A stretch of 64,000 bases of DNA. Source: Clostridium thermosuccinogenes (GTDB lineage: Bacteria > Bacillota > Clostridia > Acetivibrionales > DSM-5807). The stretch lies in NCBI RefSeq assembly GCF_002896855.1, contig NZ_CP021850.1, forward strand, positions 3,063,665 through 3,127,664, in the 5' to 3' direction. Below, piece after piece: positions 31,253-39,169 of this stretch. Positions within the stretch are counted from its first letter, which is position 1. The number at the start of each line of letters is the position of its first letter. A program made the translations under genes and the position numbers. The notes below the pieces were generated by a model. That model was not told the DNA's origin. It saw nothing but the letters and a program-made list of their open reading frames with translations, and searched no databases.

Positions 31253-33004
31253 TCAGGCACTTATTTGTTTTTTACATTTATCATCAATACTACGCACTCC
31301 ACATGTGTTGGGTGAGGAATAGGAATGCAAATTTCCTTTATCATTTTTCTTTTTTTTAATCTGCTTATGCATTTTACTCTGCACTTCGTTAGAATATCCG
31401 GTCTTATATACAAAGGTCAGCTTATACGGATTAGCATTTCCTTGCTCGTCAATCTCTCCGATGATAACCTTTTCTACAATACTTTCAAACACGCAGCGGT
31501 CAAAGTTCTTTAAAACTTCATTGTTTTCCAGCACCTTACGAAAATGTGCAATCCGTTTTTCCAGGTTAATTTCTTCCTTGGAGGATTGCTCCAGCTGTTC
31601 CCTTTCTGTTAATAATCCCTCTAAAATAGATTCCAATTCACTGTACTTTTTCTCATAAGTAGCTTTATCAATTGTTTCCTCTAAACGCATATCAACCAAC
31701 CTATTACGTTTCTGCTCAATTGCATGAATTTCATTTTCTACTCTAACCAACTGCTTTTGGAAATCATTTTTGCTAAGAACACTTTCCATCCTTTCTATAA
31801 GTTCATCCAGAACATCTGAATTATTCTGGCATAGCAGCTTATATGATTCAACAAATGCACTCTCAAGTATCTTTTCTTCAATTGCTTTGCTTGGCGGGCA
31901 ATATTTCTTACCTTTTTTAGTAGCAGTTACGCATTGCCAGATAACCTTTTCATGATCGCTTCCACTATGCCAGTTTCGGCGCGATAAATTACTTCCGCAA
32001 AAGGCACACTCCAGCTTGCTGCTAAAAGCATATTGCCTACTATATTTTTCACGTTTTCCCTTTTCTACTCCGCGACGTTTTGCACCTCTTCTTTCTAAGA
32101 TTGCTTGAGCCTTTTCAAAGATTTCTTCACTAATAATCGGTTCGTGATGGTTCTTTATATAGAATTGGTCTTCTTCACCGTAATTGTCTAATCTTCTCTT
32201 GGAAATTGGATCAACGGTAAAAGTTTTACCCTGCAAAACATCACCTTTGTATTTTTCATTTTTAATAATTCCTAATACTGCTGTATCGTGCCATTCTGTG
32301 TTACCATTTTTGGTTTTATAACCAATACTGGTTAACTCTTTTGCTATGACATAGGCGCCCGCGCCATCAATATACCGATTAAATATGTATCTCACAACAT
32401 CAGCTTCCGCCTCATTTATTGATATACTCTTGTCATTAGGATTATAATCATACCCCAGGCAGCTCTGGAAGCCAACCAGTTCTCCTCGCTTCATTTTCAT
32501 TTTTAAGCCTTTTTTTACATTGGCCGATATGTTCTCAACTTCCTGCTGCGCCACTGAGCTTAATATGACAAGCAGCAGTTCTCCATCCATTGTTAATGTG
32601 TTGATATTTTCATCTTCAAAAAATACAGCTATATTTCTTTCCTTCAACATCCGGACATATTTTAAGGTATCCAAGGTATTTCTGGCAAACCTTGATATGG
32701 ATTTTGTTATGATCATATCAATTTTACCATCCATGCAATCGTTAATCATGCGCTGGAAATTTTCACGTTTTGTAACTTGGGTACCTGTTATCGCCTCATC
32801 AGCATAGATGTCAACCAATACCCAATCCTTACGCTTTTTCACTAAGTCTGTGTAATACATAACCTGTGATTTATAGCTGTTTAATTGTTCCTCTGAATCC
32901 GTACTAACTCTTGCATAAGGAGCTACACGCAAAATATCCGCTACCTTCCCTGCAGTACGGTCAGATATTTTTCTGTTCGCTTTTATTACTTCAACTTCAT
33001 GCAT
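31253..33004 (-). CDS. Large serine recombinase (site-specific integrase)
   Basis: A 583-residue recombinase. The resolvase domain comes first (RVAPYARVSTDSEEQLNSYKSQ, catalytic Ser in RVST; TKSISRFARNTLDTLKYVRML), then the Recombinase domain (EADVVRYIFNRYIDGAGAYVIAKEL), a zinc ribbon (CAFCGSNLSRRNWH ... WQC) and a coiled-coil region (residues 400-480). It integrates and excises the element by concerted double-strand cleavage at att sites. The last ~27 residues (HSYSSPNTCGVRSIDDKCKK) look added, as could arise if the 3' end overlaps a recombination junction. It is preceded by a 48-residue gene often paired with such recombinases. Confidence 0.95.
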   Translation of the reverse strand: MHEVEVIKANRKISDRTAGKVADILRVAPYARVSTDSEEQLNSYKSQVMYYTDLVKKRKDWVLVDIYADEAITGTQVTKRENFQRMINDCMDGKIDMIITKSISRFARNTLDTLKYVRMLKERNIAVFFEDENINTLTMDGELLLVILSSVAQQEVENISANVKKGLKMKMKRGELVGFQSCLGYDYNPNDKSISINEAEADVVRYIFNRYIDGAGAYVIAKELTSIGYKTKNGNTEWHDTAVLGIIKNEKYKGDVLQGKTFTVDPISKRRLDNYGEEDQFYIKNHHEPIISEEIFEKAQAILERRGAKRRGVEKGKREKYSRQYAFSSKLECAFCGSNLSRRNWHSGSDHEKVIWQCVTATKKGKKYCPPSKAIEEKILESAFVESYKLLCQNNSDVLDELIERMESVLSKNDFQKQLVRVENEIHAIEQKRNRLVDMRLEETIDKATYEKKYSELESILEGLLTEREQLEQSSKEEINLEKRIAHFRKVLENNEVLKNFDRCVFESIVEKVIIGEIDEQGNANPYKLTFVYKTGYSNEVQSKMHKQIKKKKNDKGNLHSYSSPNTCGVRSIDDKCKKQISA

Positions 33005-33079
33005 TAAAAGTCCTCCTTCGCAAAATGATTATTACGAAACCAGTATAATGAACAACCACCTATATGCCAAATGTGCAAA

Positions 33080-33226
33080 TTAAGAAGTCAGGTCTGAAAC
33101 TACACCGTAATCCTGCATAAGTTTATTTTTAATCAGAGAAAATTCTTTCTCAGTTATCAGAGCCAAAGACAACAATTGTCCCAGCATGGCAATCTGCATA
33201 CTGTATCGAATTAATTTACCCTTCAT
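33080..33226 (-). CDS. Small SHOCT-like protein paired with the recombinase
   Basis: A 48-residue protein reading MKGKLIRYSMQIAMLGQLL, then ALITEKEFSLIKNKLMQDYGVV. The pattern of an amphipathic helix followed by LITEKEF-x-x-IKxKL-x-xDYG recalls SHOCT domains, short modules at protein ends that aid oligomerisation. Genes of this size and sequence are common immediately before serine recombinases in Clostridia. AAGGAGG lies 7 bases before the ATG at 33224-33226. Its task is not established; it may assist or regulate recombination. Confidence 0.7.
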   Translation of the reverse strand: MKGKLIRYSMQIAMLGQLLSLALITEKEFSLIKNKLMQDYGVVSDLTS

Positions 33227-33768
33227 AAAGACCCTCCTTATCAGCAATCACCAATACTTAAATTTTCAGATTCGCAGTAGGAAATGCGCCTTAGTTTGAA
33301 CAGCATATGCACACATGCTTTCATTAACAGGCGCAATCCTATCCTGCGTTACTGTTTCAGTTTTGTATACTTATGTTATATCCGGCAGACAGCGGTTGAC
33401 CGTCCTCATAGGAATCACACCTCCCCGTCAGCGACCGGGGCGCACTCTGGGACTTAACCTCGACTATGCGCAAGTATCATTATCCCTCCGTATGCGTTAT
33501 CGCCAAAAGTGTAACCAACACTTTCCATTGCATAAGTATTCTTCGCTCACATCTTACCTTCATCCAGTCCATAAATGGAATTGATCCTTCGGTTAGAACC
33601 GGCGTTATACCGGCAGATGGTCCTGGCGTACCTGCAATCTGGCTTTCCTTCTCAGGACATACGGGGAAAGTACCGGATAAACACTTATTCAATTATCAAA
33701 GAACACTTGAGGGGGTAGTATATGTCCCTCTACTAATCAGCAGATTTTTTGGCCAAAAGTTGCACCCC
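33227..33768. other. 542 bp without a convincing gene
   Basis: GC-richer than the surroundings, with small hairpins (ACCGGCGTTATACCGG near 33600) and frames open on both strands but lacking ribosome sites. A T-rich stretch precedes the sigma factor end. This type of region follows sigma genes in conjugative elements. I find no RNA gene that I can name. Confidence 0.4.
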
Positions 33769-34191
33769 TTAAAGAAATTTTTTTAAAAACTTTTCAATAT
33801 TCTTTAATGCTTTATCAATTGAGCGGGATACCTGGCATTTGTTAACACCTTCAATCCTGGCTATTTCTGCTTTGCTCATACCAAGAAAAAAATGTGCATA
33901 GATACGCTTTGCCTGTTTTTCCGGCAGGATGTTGATAGCAGCATACAATTCCTGTTTGCTCAGTTTTCTTTCATAGATTTCTTCCGGTGATAATACAAGA
34001 AGTACAATATCTCTTTCTATTCCATCACCAGCGTCAAGAGAATAGAATGCCTTGTTTACGCGGATGCGCTCGTAGTCTGCATGTTCTTTTCGCTCAAGCT
34101 GTTTGATCAGTTCAGCGACTTCATCTGGAATTTCAATAGGAAAGTCAGATTTATAATACGGGTATAAATCCCTTAAATTGATCTTTTTCAT
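33769..34191 (-). CDS. Sigma-70-like factor of conjugative-element type
   Basis: A 140-residue protein starting MKKINLRDLYPYYKSDFPIE, with RKEHADYERIRVNKAFYSLDAGDGIERDI and a C-terminal HTH (LPEKQAKRIYAHFFLGMSKAEIARIEG, then QVSRSIDKALKNIEKFL). This is the short sigma factor type carried by integrative conjugative elements (Tn916 Orf7-like). GGAGG precedes the ATG at 34189-34191; the upstream in-frame stretch is not translated sensibly. No conjugation genes follow in this window, so it appears to be part of an element remnant. Confidence 0.82.
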   Translation of the reverse strand: MKKINLRDLYPYYKSDFPIEIPDEVAELIKQLERKEHADYERIRVNKAFYSLDAGDGIERDIVLLVLSPEEIYERKLSKQELYAAINILPEKQAKRIYAHFFLGMSKAEIARIEGVNKCQVSRSIDKALKNIEKFLKKFL

Positions 34192-34571
34192 ATATGAACC
34201 TCCGTTTTGATTTTTTTTGTTGAAAAACCAAAACAGAGGCGGAGGAGAACGGCACCCAATGCAATTCTCCTTTTTTCGACAAAAAAAGCCTACCTGGATA
34301 CAATCCAAATAAGCTTTTCCTAAAACTGAGTTATTGTATTTCCTAATATTACGCTCTGACAGTTCTACTTGATGCCCACATTTGCCCTGTGATAAAAATG
34401 AGCTTTTTTTAACAGTTGAAGATTAGCTGTGAGACAAAAAATGATGTCAGCTTCATCAAGCCCGACCGCTATCTAATAGCGGATGATGACCTTTCGTATT
34501 ATGCTGGATTAACATTATAGAACCCTCCAAACCCGTAAGTCTGAAGGGGGATTCTTTAACCATGCGAAAAC

Positions 34572-34603
34572 CCCGCCAAACTCACGTTTTTTTATTTGGC
34601 GGG
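34572..34603 (-). terminator. Minus-strand terminator in a gene-poor stretch
   Basis: CCCGCCAAA / TTTGGCGGG stem with a 14-base loop, followed on the minus strand by GTTTTCG. It lies in the 557-bp region between the sigma gene (34191) and the XRE gene (34749). That region otherwise shows only AT-rich DNA and no gene that I can support. Confidence 0.55.
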
Positions 34604-34748
34604 CATCGCCTATCTTAATATCTTAATGTAAATCATATCTAATATGGAGTTTAATGATCATACGCTCTATTAGTTCTTATTTTTATAGCTCTCATGTATC
34701 GTTTAACCTCCTAAACAGGAACTGTAAACTGTTATCGGAGGTGAACCA

Positions 34749-35075
34749 ATGATGCACAACGATTTAGATAGTTTAGGTGAAATTCTAAAAGCTGCAAGAA
34801 AAAGCAATAACCTTACCCGTGAACAATTAGCAGAAAGAATAAACATATCACCCCGGTATTTGATGTCCATAGAAAACGAAAATAAAAAGCCAAGCTATAG
34901 TGTTCTTTTTCGTCTCATCCGCGAATTAGGCATATCAGCTGACGCAATTTTCTATCCTGAAGGTAAACATACCAATAATGAAATAGATCAAATTACTCGC
35001 TTGCTTTACCAGTGTGATGAGCGCGATCTCAAGGTTCTATCTGCGACAATTAAAGCTTTATTGGAAACTAAATGA
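34749..35075 (+). CDS. XRE-family transcriptional regulator
   Basis: A 108-residue DNA-binding protein with an N-terminal Cro/C1 HTH (LGEILKAARKSNNLTREQLAERINISPRYLMSIEN, seen in parts: LTREQLAERI, SPRYLMSIENENKKPS) and a C-terminal helical part (DQITRLLYQCDERDLKVLSATIKALLE) typical of regulators on clostridial conjugative elements. GGAGG is 7 bases before the first of two ATGs. It points away from the sigma gene. It probably represses the element next to it, but its own 3' side abuts the old riboswitch-controlled region. Confidence 0.88.
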   Translation: MMHNDLDSLGEILKAARKSNNLTREQLAERINISPRYLMSIENENKKPSYSVLFRLIRELGISADAIFYPEGKHTNNEIDQITRLLYQCDERDLKVLSATIKALLETK

Positions 35076-35214
35076 TGCCAGATGTCCATTTGTTGTTATC
35101 CGTAACTGCAATATTGAAGACATTGGTGGCAACATCCTTAGCACCGGCCTATTTATCTAACTTTAAACACATGATTTCAAATCTAAAAAATCAATGCGTA
35201 TCAAGTAAAATAAA

Positions 35215-35249
35215 AGGAAAAAACCTGCCAGATAAAAGCGGGCAGGTTT
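35215..35249 (-). terminator. Riboswitch-linked terminator
   Basis: Minus-strand stem AAACCTGCC / GGCAGGTTT followed by TTTTTTCC, starting 19 bases after the c-di-GMP aptamer at 35268. Its position marks it as the expression platform of that riboswitch. Confidence 0.8.
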
Positions 35250-35267
35250 AGTACACACAGTAAATGC

Positions 35268-35344
35268 GGCAACCAGGCTATCATAGTGTTACTAAGCACC
35301 TTAGACCCTTTGGCTTTGCGTCCTTGCCTTTCGGCAAGTTTGCT
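35268..35344 (-). ncRNA. c-di-GMP-I riboswitch (GEMM-I), target gene lost
   Basis: The minus strand folds like the GEMM-I aptamer: opening AGCAAAC, a stem capped by a GAAA tetraloop (CTTGCCGAAAGGCAAG), the core GGACGCAAAGCC, GGGTCTAAGGT, and the closing ATGATAGCC and GGTTGCC. A -10-like TATAAA (35369-35364) lies 20 bp upstream and an intrinsic terminator follows. On the same strand no intact gene comes next: only a 25-codon frame (about 35079-35155), then a gene on the other strand. The target was probably removed. Confidence 0.85.
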
Positions 35345-35464
35345 ATTAACGCTCATTATTTAATTTATACCATAAAGGCTTCAATTTCTTTTCAATTTAC
35401 TACCGTTATATTTAATATACTACTACCATAGCCGGTTGCCTTCGAGTTAAATCAGTTTTTTCTC

Positions 35465-35596
35465 CTATTTCAAGCTCTTTGGTGGCTCCGGCTGATACAT
35501 TAGAAACATGCTCGTTGTTCCAATATTCGTCATGGCCACTACAGCGAACACTGCTGCCAATCCTTGAAATAGAGACTTGCTAATAAGTTTTAACAT
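35465..35596 (-). CDS. agrD: AgrD-like cyclic (lacto)peptide pheromone precursor with Ser in place of Cys
   Basis: A 43-residue precursor of an autoinducing peptide. It has the three parts of AgrD: an amphipathic N-terminal helix (MLKLISKSLFQGLAAVFAVV), a core GTTSMFLM, and a charged C-terminal recognition segment YQPEPPKSLK. By comparison with Staphylococcus aureus AgrD (C-D-F-I-M ring), the ring here would be S-M-F-L-M, closed as a lactone by Ser29 because no Cys is present. GGGAGG lies 9 bases before the ATG at 35594-35596. AgrB, which should process it, is 1.9 kb upstream beyond an IS110 element. Confidence 0.82.
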   Translation of the reverse strand: MLKLISKSLFQGLAAVFAVVAMTNIGTTSMFLMYQPEPPKSLK

Positions 35597-35639
35597 TCTA
35601 ATTCGCCTCCCTTGTACAATTAATATTGTATTAAATCAG

Positions 35640-37330
35640 TGACCAAAGCCACTGTTTGACCCATCAATTTTTATAGTTAACATAACATTTTAAGCTTCAT
35701 ACTTTTCCAAACATCAAGCACATCATCCGGCTTCACATCTTAGCCATTATGCCAGCATCTGTTGGCCTGAACTTTGACAATCATGTATAATATTTTCCGG
35801 ACTTGGAAGGTGTGTGTTTCACCTCCTGGGACGGACCTTAGCGGGCCGATTACCCGTAAAAAAGAGTATTTATCCATTCCGGTAAGTCTACATGATTTGG
35901 CTGGTTGAGGCCAGCTTAAAGCTGGTTCCTCGTGTCACATGCAAGGTTGTTTGCTTACATGGGAAGGAATGGAGACTTTTAAGTCCATTCATCTTGTAAA
36001 GGAGGCATTTTTTATGAATTTCAGACCTATGGCAGGAATCGATGTAGGTAAATTCTTTAGTGAGATGGCAATTCTTTCTCCATCCAATGAAGTAATTGCC
36101 CGCATGAAGATCCGCCATGATTCCAGTTCTGACGTTGAAAGAGCCGTTAAATTACTGAAAAAAACGGAAAAGGACTTTGATTCTAGGCCTTTCGTCGTCA
36201 TGGAATCCACCGGGCACTATCACAAAATCCTTTTCCATTCACTTTGTAAAGCTGGATTTGAGGTTTCCATCATAAACCCCATCCAAACTGATTCTATCAA
36301 AAATATTGGAATCAGGAAAGTGAAAAATGATAAAGTTGATGCCCGGAAAATTGCCCTGCTATACAGATTTCAGGAGCTTAAAACTACTAATATCCCAGAT
36401 GAAGATATTGAATGTCTGCGAAGCCTTTGCCGACAGTACTACAAGCTCTCTGACGAACTTACTGCCTACAAAAACAGGCTTACAGGTATTGTTGACCAAC
36501 TCATGCTAAACTTCAAGGATGTATTCCCTAACATCTTTTCAAAGGCTGCTCTCGCAGTATTAGAAAAATATCCTACGCCTGTGCATATTCTTAAAGCCAA
36601 CAGAAACAAGTTGATTGCACTGATACAAAAGAATTCCCGCAGAAGCCTTAAGTGGTCAACTGCAAAGTATGAGCTTTTGGTCTCCAAGGCCAGAGAATTT
36701 GCACCTTTGAGCATTAATAACTCTTCAAATATTGCCATGCTTGGGGTGTATATCTCTATGATTAAAACCTTGGAGGAAAACCTTGAGAAAGTCCTCAAAG
36801 CCATTCGTTCATTGATTGCTGAAGATATGGCAAAGGACATACCCATGCTGGCACTGACTCTCGAGCTTCTACAAAGCATTCCAGGTATAGGACTTATCTC
36901 TGCTGTTACCATTCTGGCTGAAATTGGCGACTTTTCAGCTTTTTCAAAGCCAGGCAAGCTAGTTGCTTATTTCGGCATTGACCCCTCTGTAATGCAGTCC
37001 GGAGAGTTTACCGGCACACAAAACAAGATGTCAAAAAGGGGGTCAAGGCTGCTTCGCAGGGTACTTTTCACAATTGCTCTTGCTAATATCCGCACTAAGC
37101 GTGACAAAACAGCTTGCAACCCTGTACTGATGGAATATTACAAAAACAAATGCCAGAACAAGCCTAAAAAAGTGGCCTTAGGAGCTGTTATGCGTAAGCT
37201 TGTTAATTATATTTTTGCTGTTCTTAGGGATAGAAAGCCTTATCAGCTACGTAGCCCTCAGGAACATGCGAAGAATCTTGCAGCAAAGCATACAGCAGCT
37301 TAATAGTACTGTTACTTGATGTTTAGTTTT
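35640..37330 (+). mobile_element. IS110-family insertion element (ends approximate)
   Basis: An IS110-type element lying between agrB and agrD, opposite to their direction. It comprises one transposase gene, a structured non-coding stretch of roughly 300 bases before it (for example the CCAGCTTAAAGCTGG hairpin near 35911-35925) and little after it. IS110 elements carry a bridge RNA in such a non-coding end. I could not fix the ends because these elements lack terminal repeats and target duplications of the usual kind. Confidence 0.6.
36014..37303 (+). CDS. IS110-family transposase (DEDD)
   Basis: A 429-residue DEDD-type recombinase. The RuvC-like N-terminal domain has MAGIDVGKFFSEMAIL (first Asp), VVMESTGHYHKILF (Glu) and VKNDKVDARKIALL (Asp pair). 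The C-terminal transposase_20 domain has LLQSIPGIGLISAVTILAEIG and ending AYFGIDPSVMQSG, KMSKRGSRLLRRVLF with the conserved Ser. All catalytic residues seem present, so the element may be active. AAAGGAGG 8 bases before the ATG at 36014 decides the start. Confidence 0.93.
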   Translation: MNFRPMAGIDVGKFFSEMAILSPSNEVIARMKIRHDSSSDVERAVKLLKKTEKDFDSRPFVVMESTGHYHKILFHSLCKAGFEVSIINPIQTDSIKNIGIRKVKNDKVDARKIALLYRFQELKTTNIPDEDIECLRSLCRQYYKLSDELTAYKNRLTGIVDQLMLNFKDVFPNIFSKAALAVLEKYPTPVHILKANRNKLIALIQKNSRRSLKWSTAKYELLVSKAREFAPLSINNSSNIAMLGVYISMIKTLEENLEKVLKAIRSLIAEDMAKDIPMLALTLELLQSIPGIGLISAVTILAEIGDFSAFSKPGKLVAYFGIDPSVMQSGEFTGTQNKMSKRGSRLLRRVLFTIALANIRTKRDKTACNPVLMEYYKNKCQNKPKKVALGAVMRKLVNYIFAVLRDRKPYQLRSPQEHAKNLAAKHTAA

Positions 37331-37464
37331 CAAAGAGCAACTTACTATTTTGGACCAGCTATTTTATGTCTACTTCACCTGGGTGGTCTTGTTGTCATGC
37401 CTTTTTTAGCTCATGTGTTTTTTGAAAAATTCTTTTATTTTTCAAAAAAAGCTCTTGACTTTAA

Positions 37465-38094
37465 TTAGCTGGTCTTCTTTTTAAAAGTAAGCAGGATATC
37501 GAATAAGCCAATAAATCTATGTCCCAAAGGTGTTAATGTAAAGGCTTGCCATAGCAGTGCAAATGATATTATCCAGGCTGGCAAACTATTAGACCCTAAG
37601 GCAATTGCAGTAATAGATAAAATCACAACTGCCAGTAATGTGTACCAGCGGAAAGCTAATTCTATTTTCTTGTCCTTAAAAGGTTTATTGGAAGGGGCCT
37701 GCGGAGGATAGATCCAATATAAACCAAATGTTAATACGAGAATGCCAAGTAAAATAGCAGGATGTAACTGCCGGATGAAAGGGTAATTTACTTTGATGGA
37801 ATATCCCAATACTGTAAATATTAAAACACTTATTGCTAAACACCTATAGTATGCTGAACAATGTGCTCCACCTGATAAGGTGCGAATGATCCCAGTTACG
37901 ATAAGTAATATCGCAACTTCAAGGACTATATCCATGATGAAAGCAAAGGAAAAGAGAATACACAATTTTATAATACAGCCTACCAAAATTTCTGCACCGA
38001 AAGATAGAACTCCTGTCTGATCTGCCCTGGAAACTTTTTCTGCCACATATGTTCCTAATGCTTGTCCAATTTTATGAATTGAAATTTCATTCAT
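37465..38094 (-). CDS. agrB: AgrB-like accessory gene regulator protease
   Basis: A 209-residue membrane endopeptidase that trims and cyclises the AgrD pheromone precursor. The catalytic motif is IRTLSGGAHCSAYYRCL: the His and Cys have the conserved H-x6-C spacing. Several membrane segments follow (LAISVLIFTVLGY, HPAILLGILVLTFGLYWIY, WYTLLAVVILSITAIALG, LPAWIISFALLWQAF). GAGGTG lies 6 bases before the ATG at 38092-38094, so the seven residues in front of it are not used. Its partner agrD now lies beyond an IS110 insertion. Confidence 0.9.
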   Translation of the reverse strand: MNEISIHKIGQALGTYVAEKVSRADQTGVLSFGAEILVGCIIKLCILFSFAFIMDIVLEVAILLIVTGIIRTLSGGAHCSAYYRCLAISVLIFTVLGYSIKVNYPFIRQLHPAILLGILVLTFGLYWIYPPQAPSNKPFKDKKIELAFRWYTLLAVVILSITAIALGSNSLPAWIISFALLWQAFTLTPLGHRFIGLFDILLTFKKKTS

Positions 38095-38324
38095 CCATGT
38101 CACCTCTGGCTCCATAGTATCATCTATTCCATATATTTCCTAGGGTAATTTTGCAACCTGTTGAAATAACGTCTTAACTCGTAGGAATTGTTGTCTGAAT
38201 CGTTGTATTTCCCAAAAGAATAAAGCCCCTTATACAGGGACTGAGAAAATTAAAAGATTTTTTATTGACAATATTTTTTATCATTTCCATATGGGGCAGA
38301 CATTATTTTCACAGCAGATATTAT

Positions 38325-39044
38325 TTAAGGCATAATTTCCGATAGCAATTTTTCAAAATCAATTTGACTTAGTAATTCTTTAATATAGTGGGAAACTTGA
38401 GCATAATCTTCGATAACTCGTATTAACACATACATTGCAGGTGGACGCAGTTCTGTAGCGTATTGATTGATCGCAGAAATACTAGGAGCATTACGATGTG
38501 TCATTTTATTTCTAAACTCAGTAACATAGGCATGGTTTCCACCCCATGGAGTAGTATCCATATTGTCTTCTTCCCTAAAATATGCATCAATACGCTTAGC
38601 TTGTGGAATCGCATTTTTACCCTGGGCACAATTATTAAATAAAGTGCGGTAGTAAACTTTATCAATATCATATTTAAGGTCAAAATGAATGTTATATAGC
38701 TGAGCCAACAAATCCCACAATGTTGAGGTGCGAAATATTATATTTTCAACATAGTACATTGCCCAATACTCATTATCAGTTTGTTTACTAAAAGGATTGT
38801 ATCCTTCTAAAGTTTCCGGCAAATTCATATTTAATATTTTTCTAAATGAATATTTAATTTTCCGGTCTATATCTACAATTGTGTCATACACCGTTTTAAT
38901 TGAAAAATATTTATTTAGATTTGTCATTGTAGGAGAATGGAACCCCATAACATAGCGATCATCTCCCCAGTATATTTTTAGCTCATCCTCATTGTAAGTA
39001 ATTTGATTAACTATTTTTTGTAAATATTTAGATGGCGTTTCCAT
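38325..39044 (-). CDS. HEPN-domain protein (Cthe_2314-like)
   Basis: A 239-residue protein, helical, which I take as a HEPN domain of the Cthe_2314 type. The conserved C-terminal motif FRNKMTHRNAPS gives an R-x4-H pair, the signature of HEPN ribonucleases. Other parts: YFSIKTVYDTIVDIDRKIKYSF, YVENIIFRTSTLWDLLAQLYN. It should act as RNase or toxin-like effector. AAGGGG sits 9 bases before the ATG at 39042-39044. It follows an XRE gene 126 bp upstream and both interrupt the agr locus, so the pair could be a defence or toxin-antitoxin module. Confidence 0.7.
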   Translation of the reverse strand: METPSKYLQKIVNQITYNEDELKIYWGDDRYVMGFHSPTMTNLNKYFSIKTVYDTIVDIDRKIKYSFRKILNMNLPETLEGYNPFSKQTDNEYWAMYYVENIIFRTSTLWDLLAQLYNIHFDLKYDIDKVYYRTLFNNCAQGKNAIPQAKRIDAYFREEDNMDTTPWGGNHAYVTEFRNKMTHRNAPSISAINQYATELRPPAMYVLIRVIEDYAQVSHYIKELLSQIDFEKLLSEIMP

Positions 39045-39169
39045 TCTGAAATTCCCCTTCTCAAAACCCATTCTTCTTTACAATGCTACTCAATCTTCAC
39101 CGTAGCCTTATTTTCAATCACATGAAAATCTATCTATCATAAGCTTGATGATGTTTTTACATTGAAAAT

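Noticed and set aside
31032-31359. Small frames on both strands near the recombinase 3' end
   Set aside because: They cover the palindromes and lack translation signals and plausible composition.
33315-33692. Possible genes on both strands in 33227-33768
   Set aside because: The minus frame would need a TTG without ribosome site; the plus frame has no signals and odd composition.
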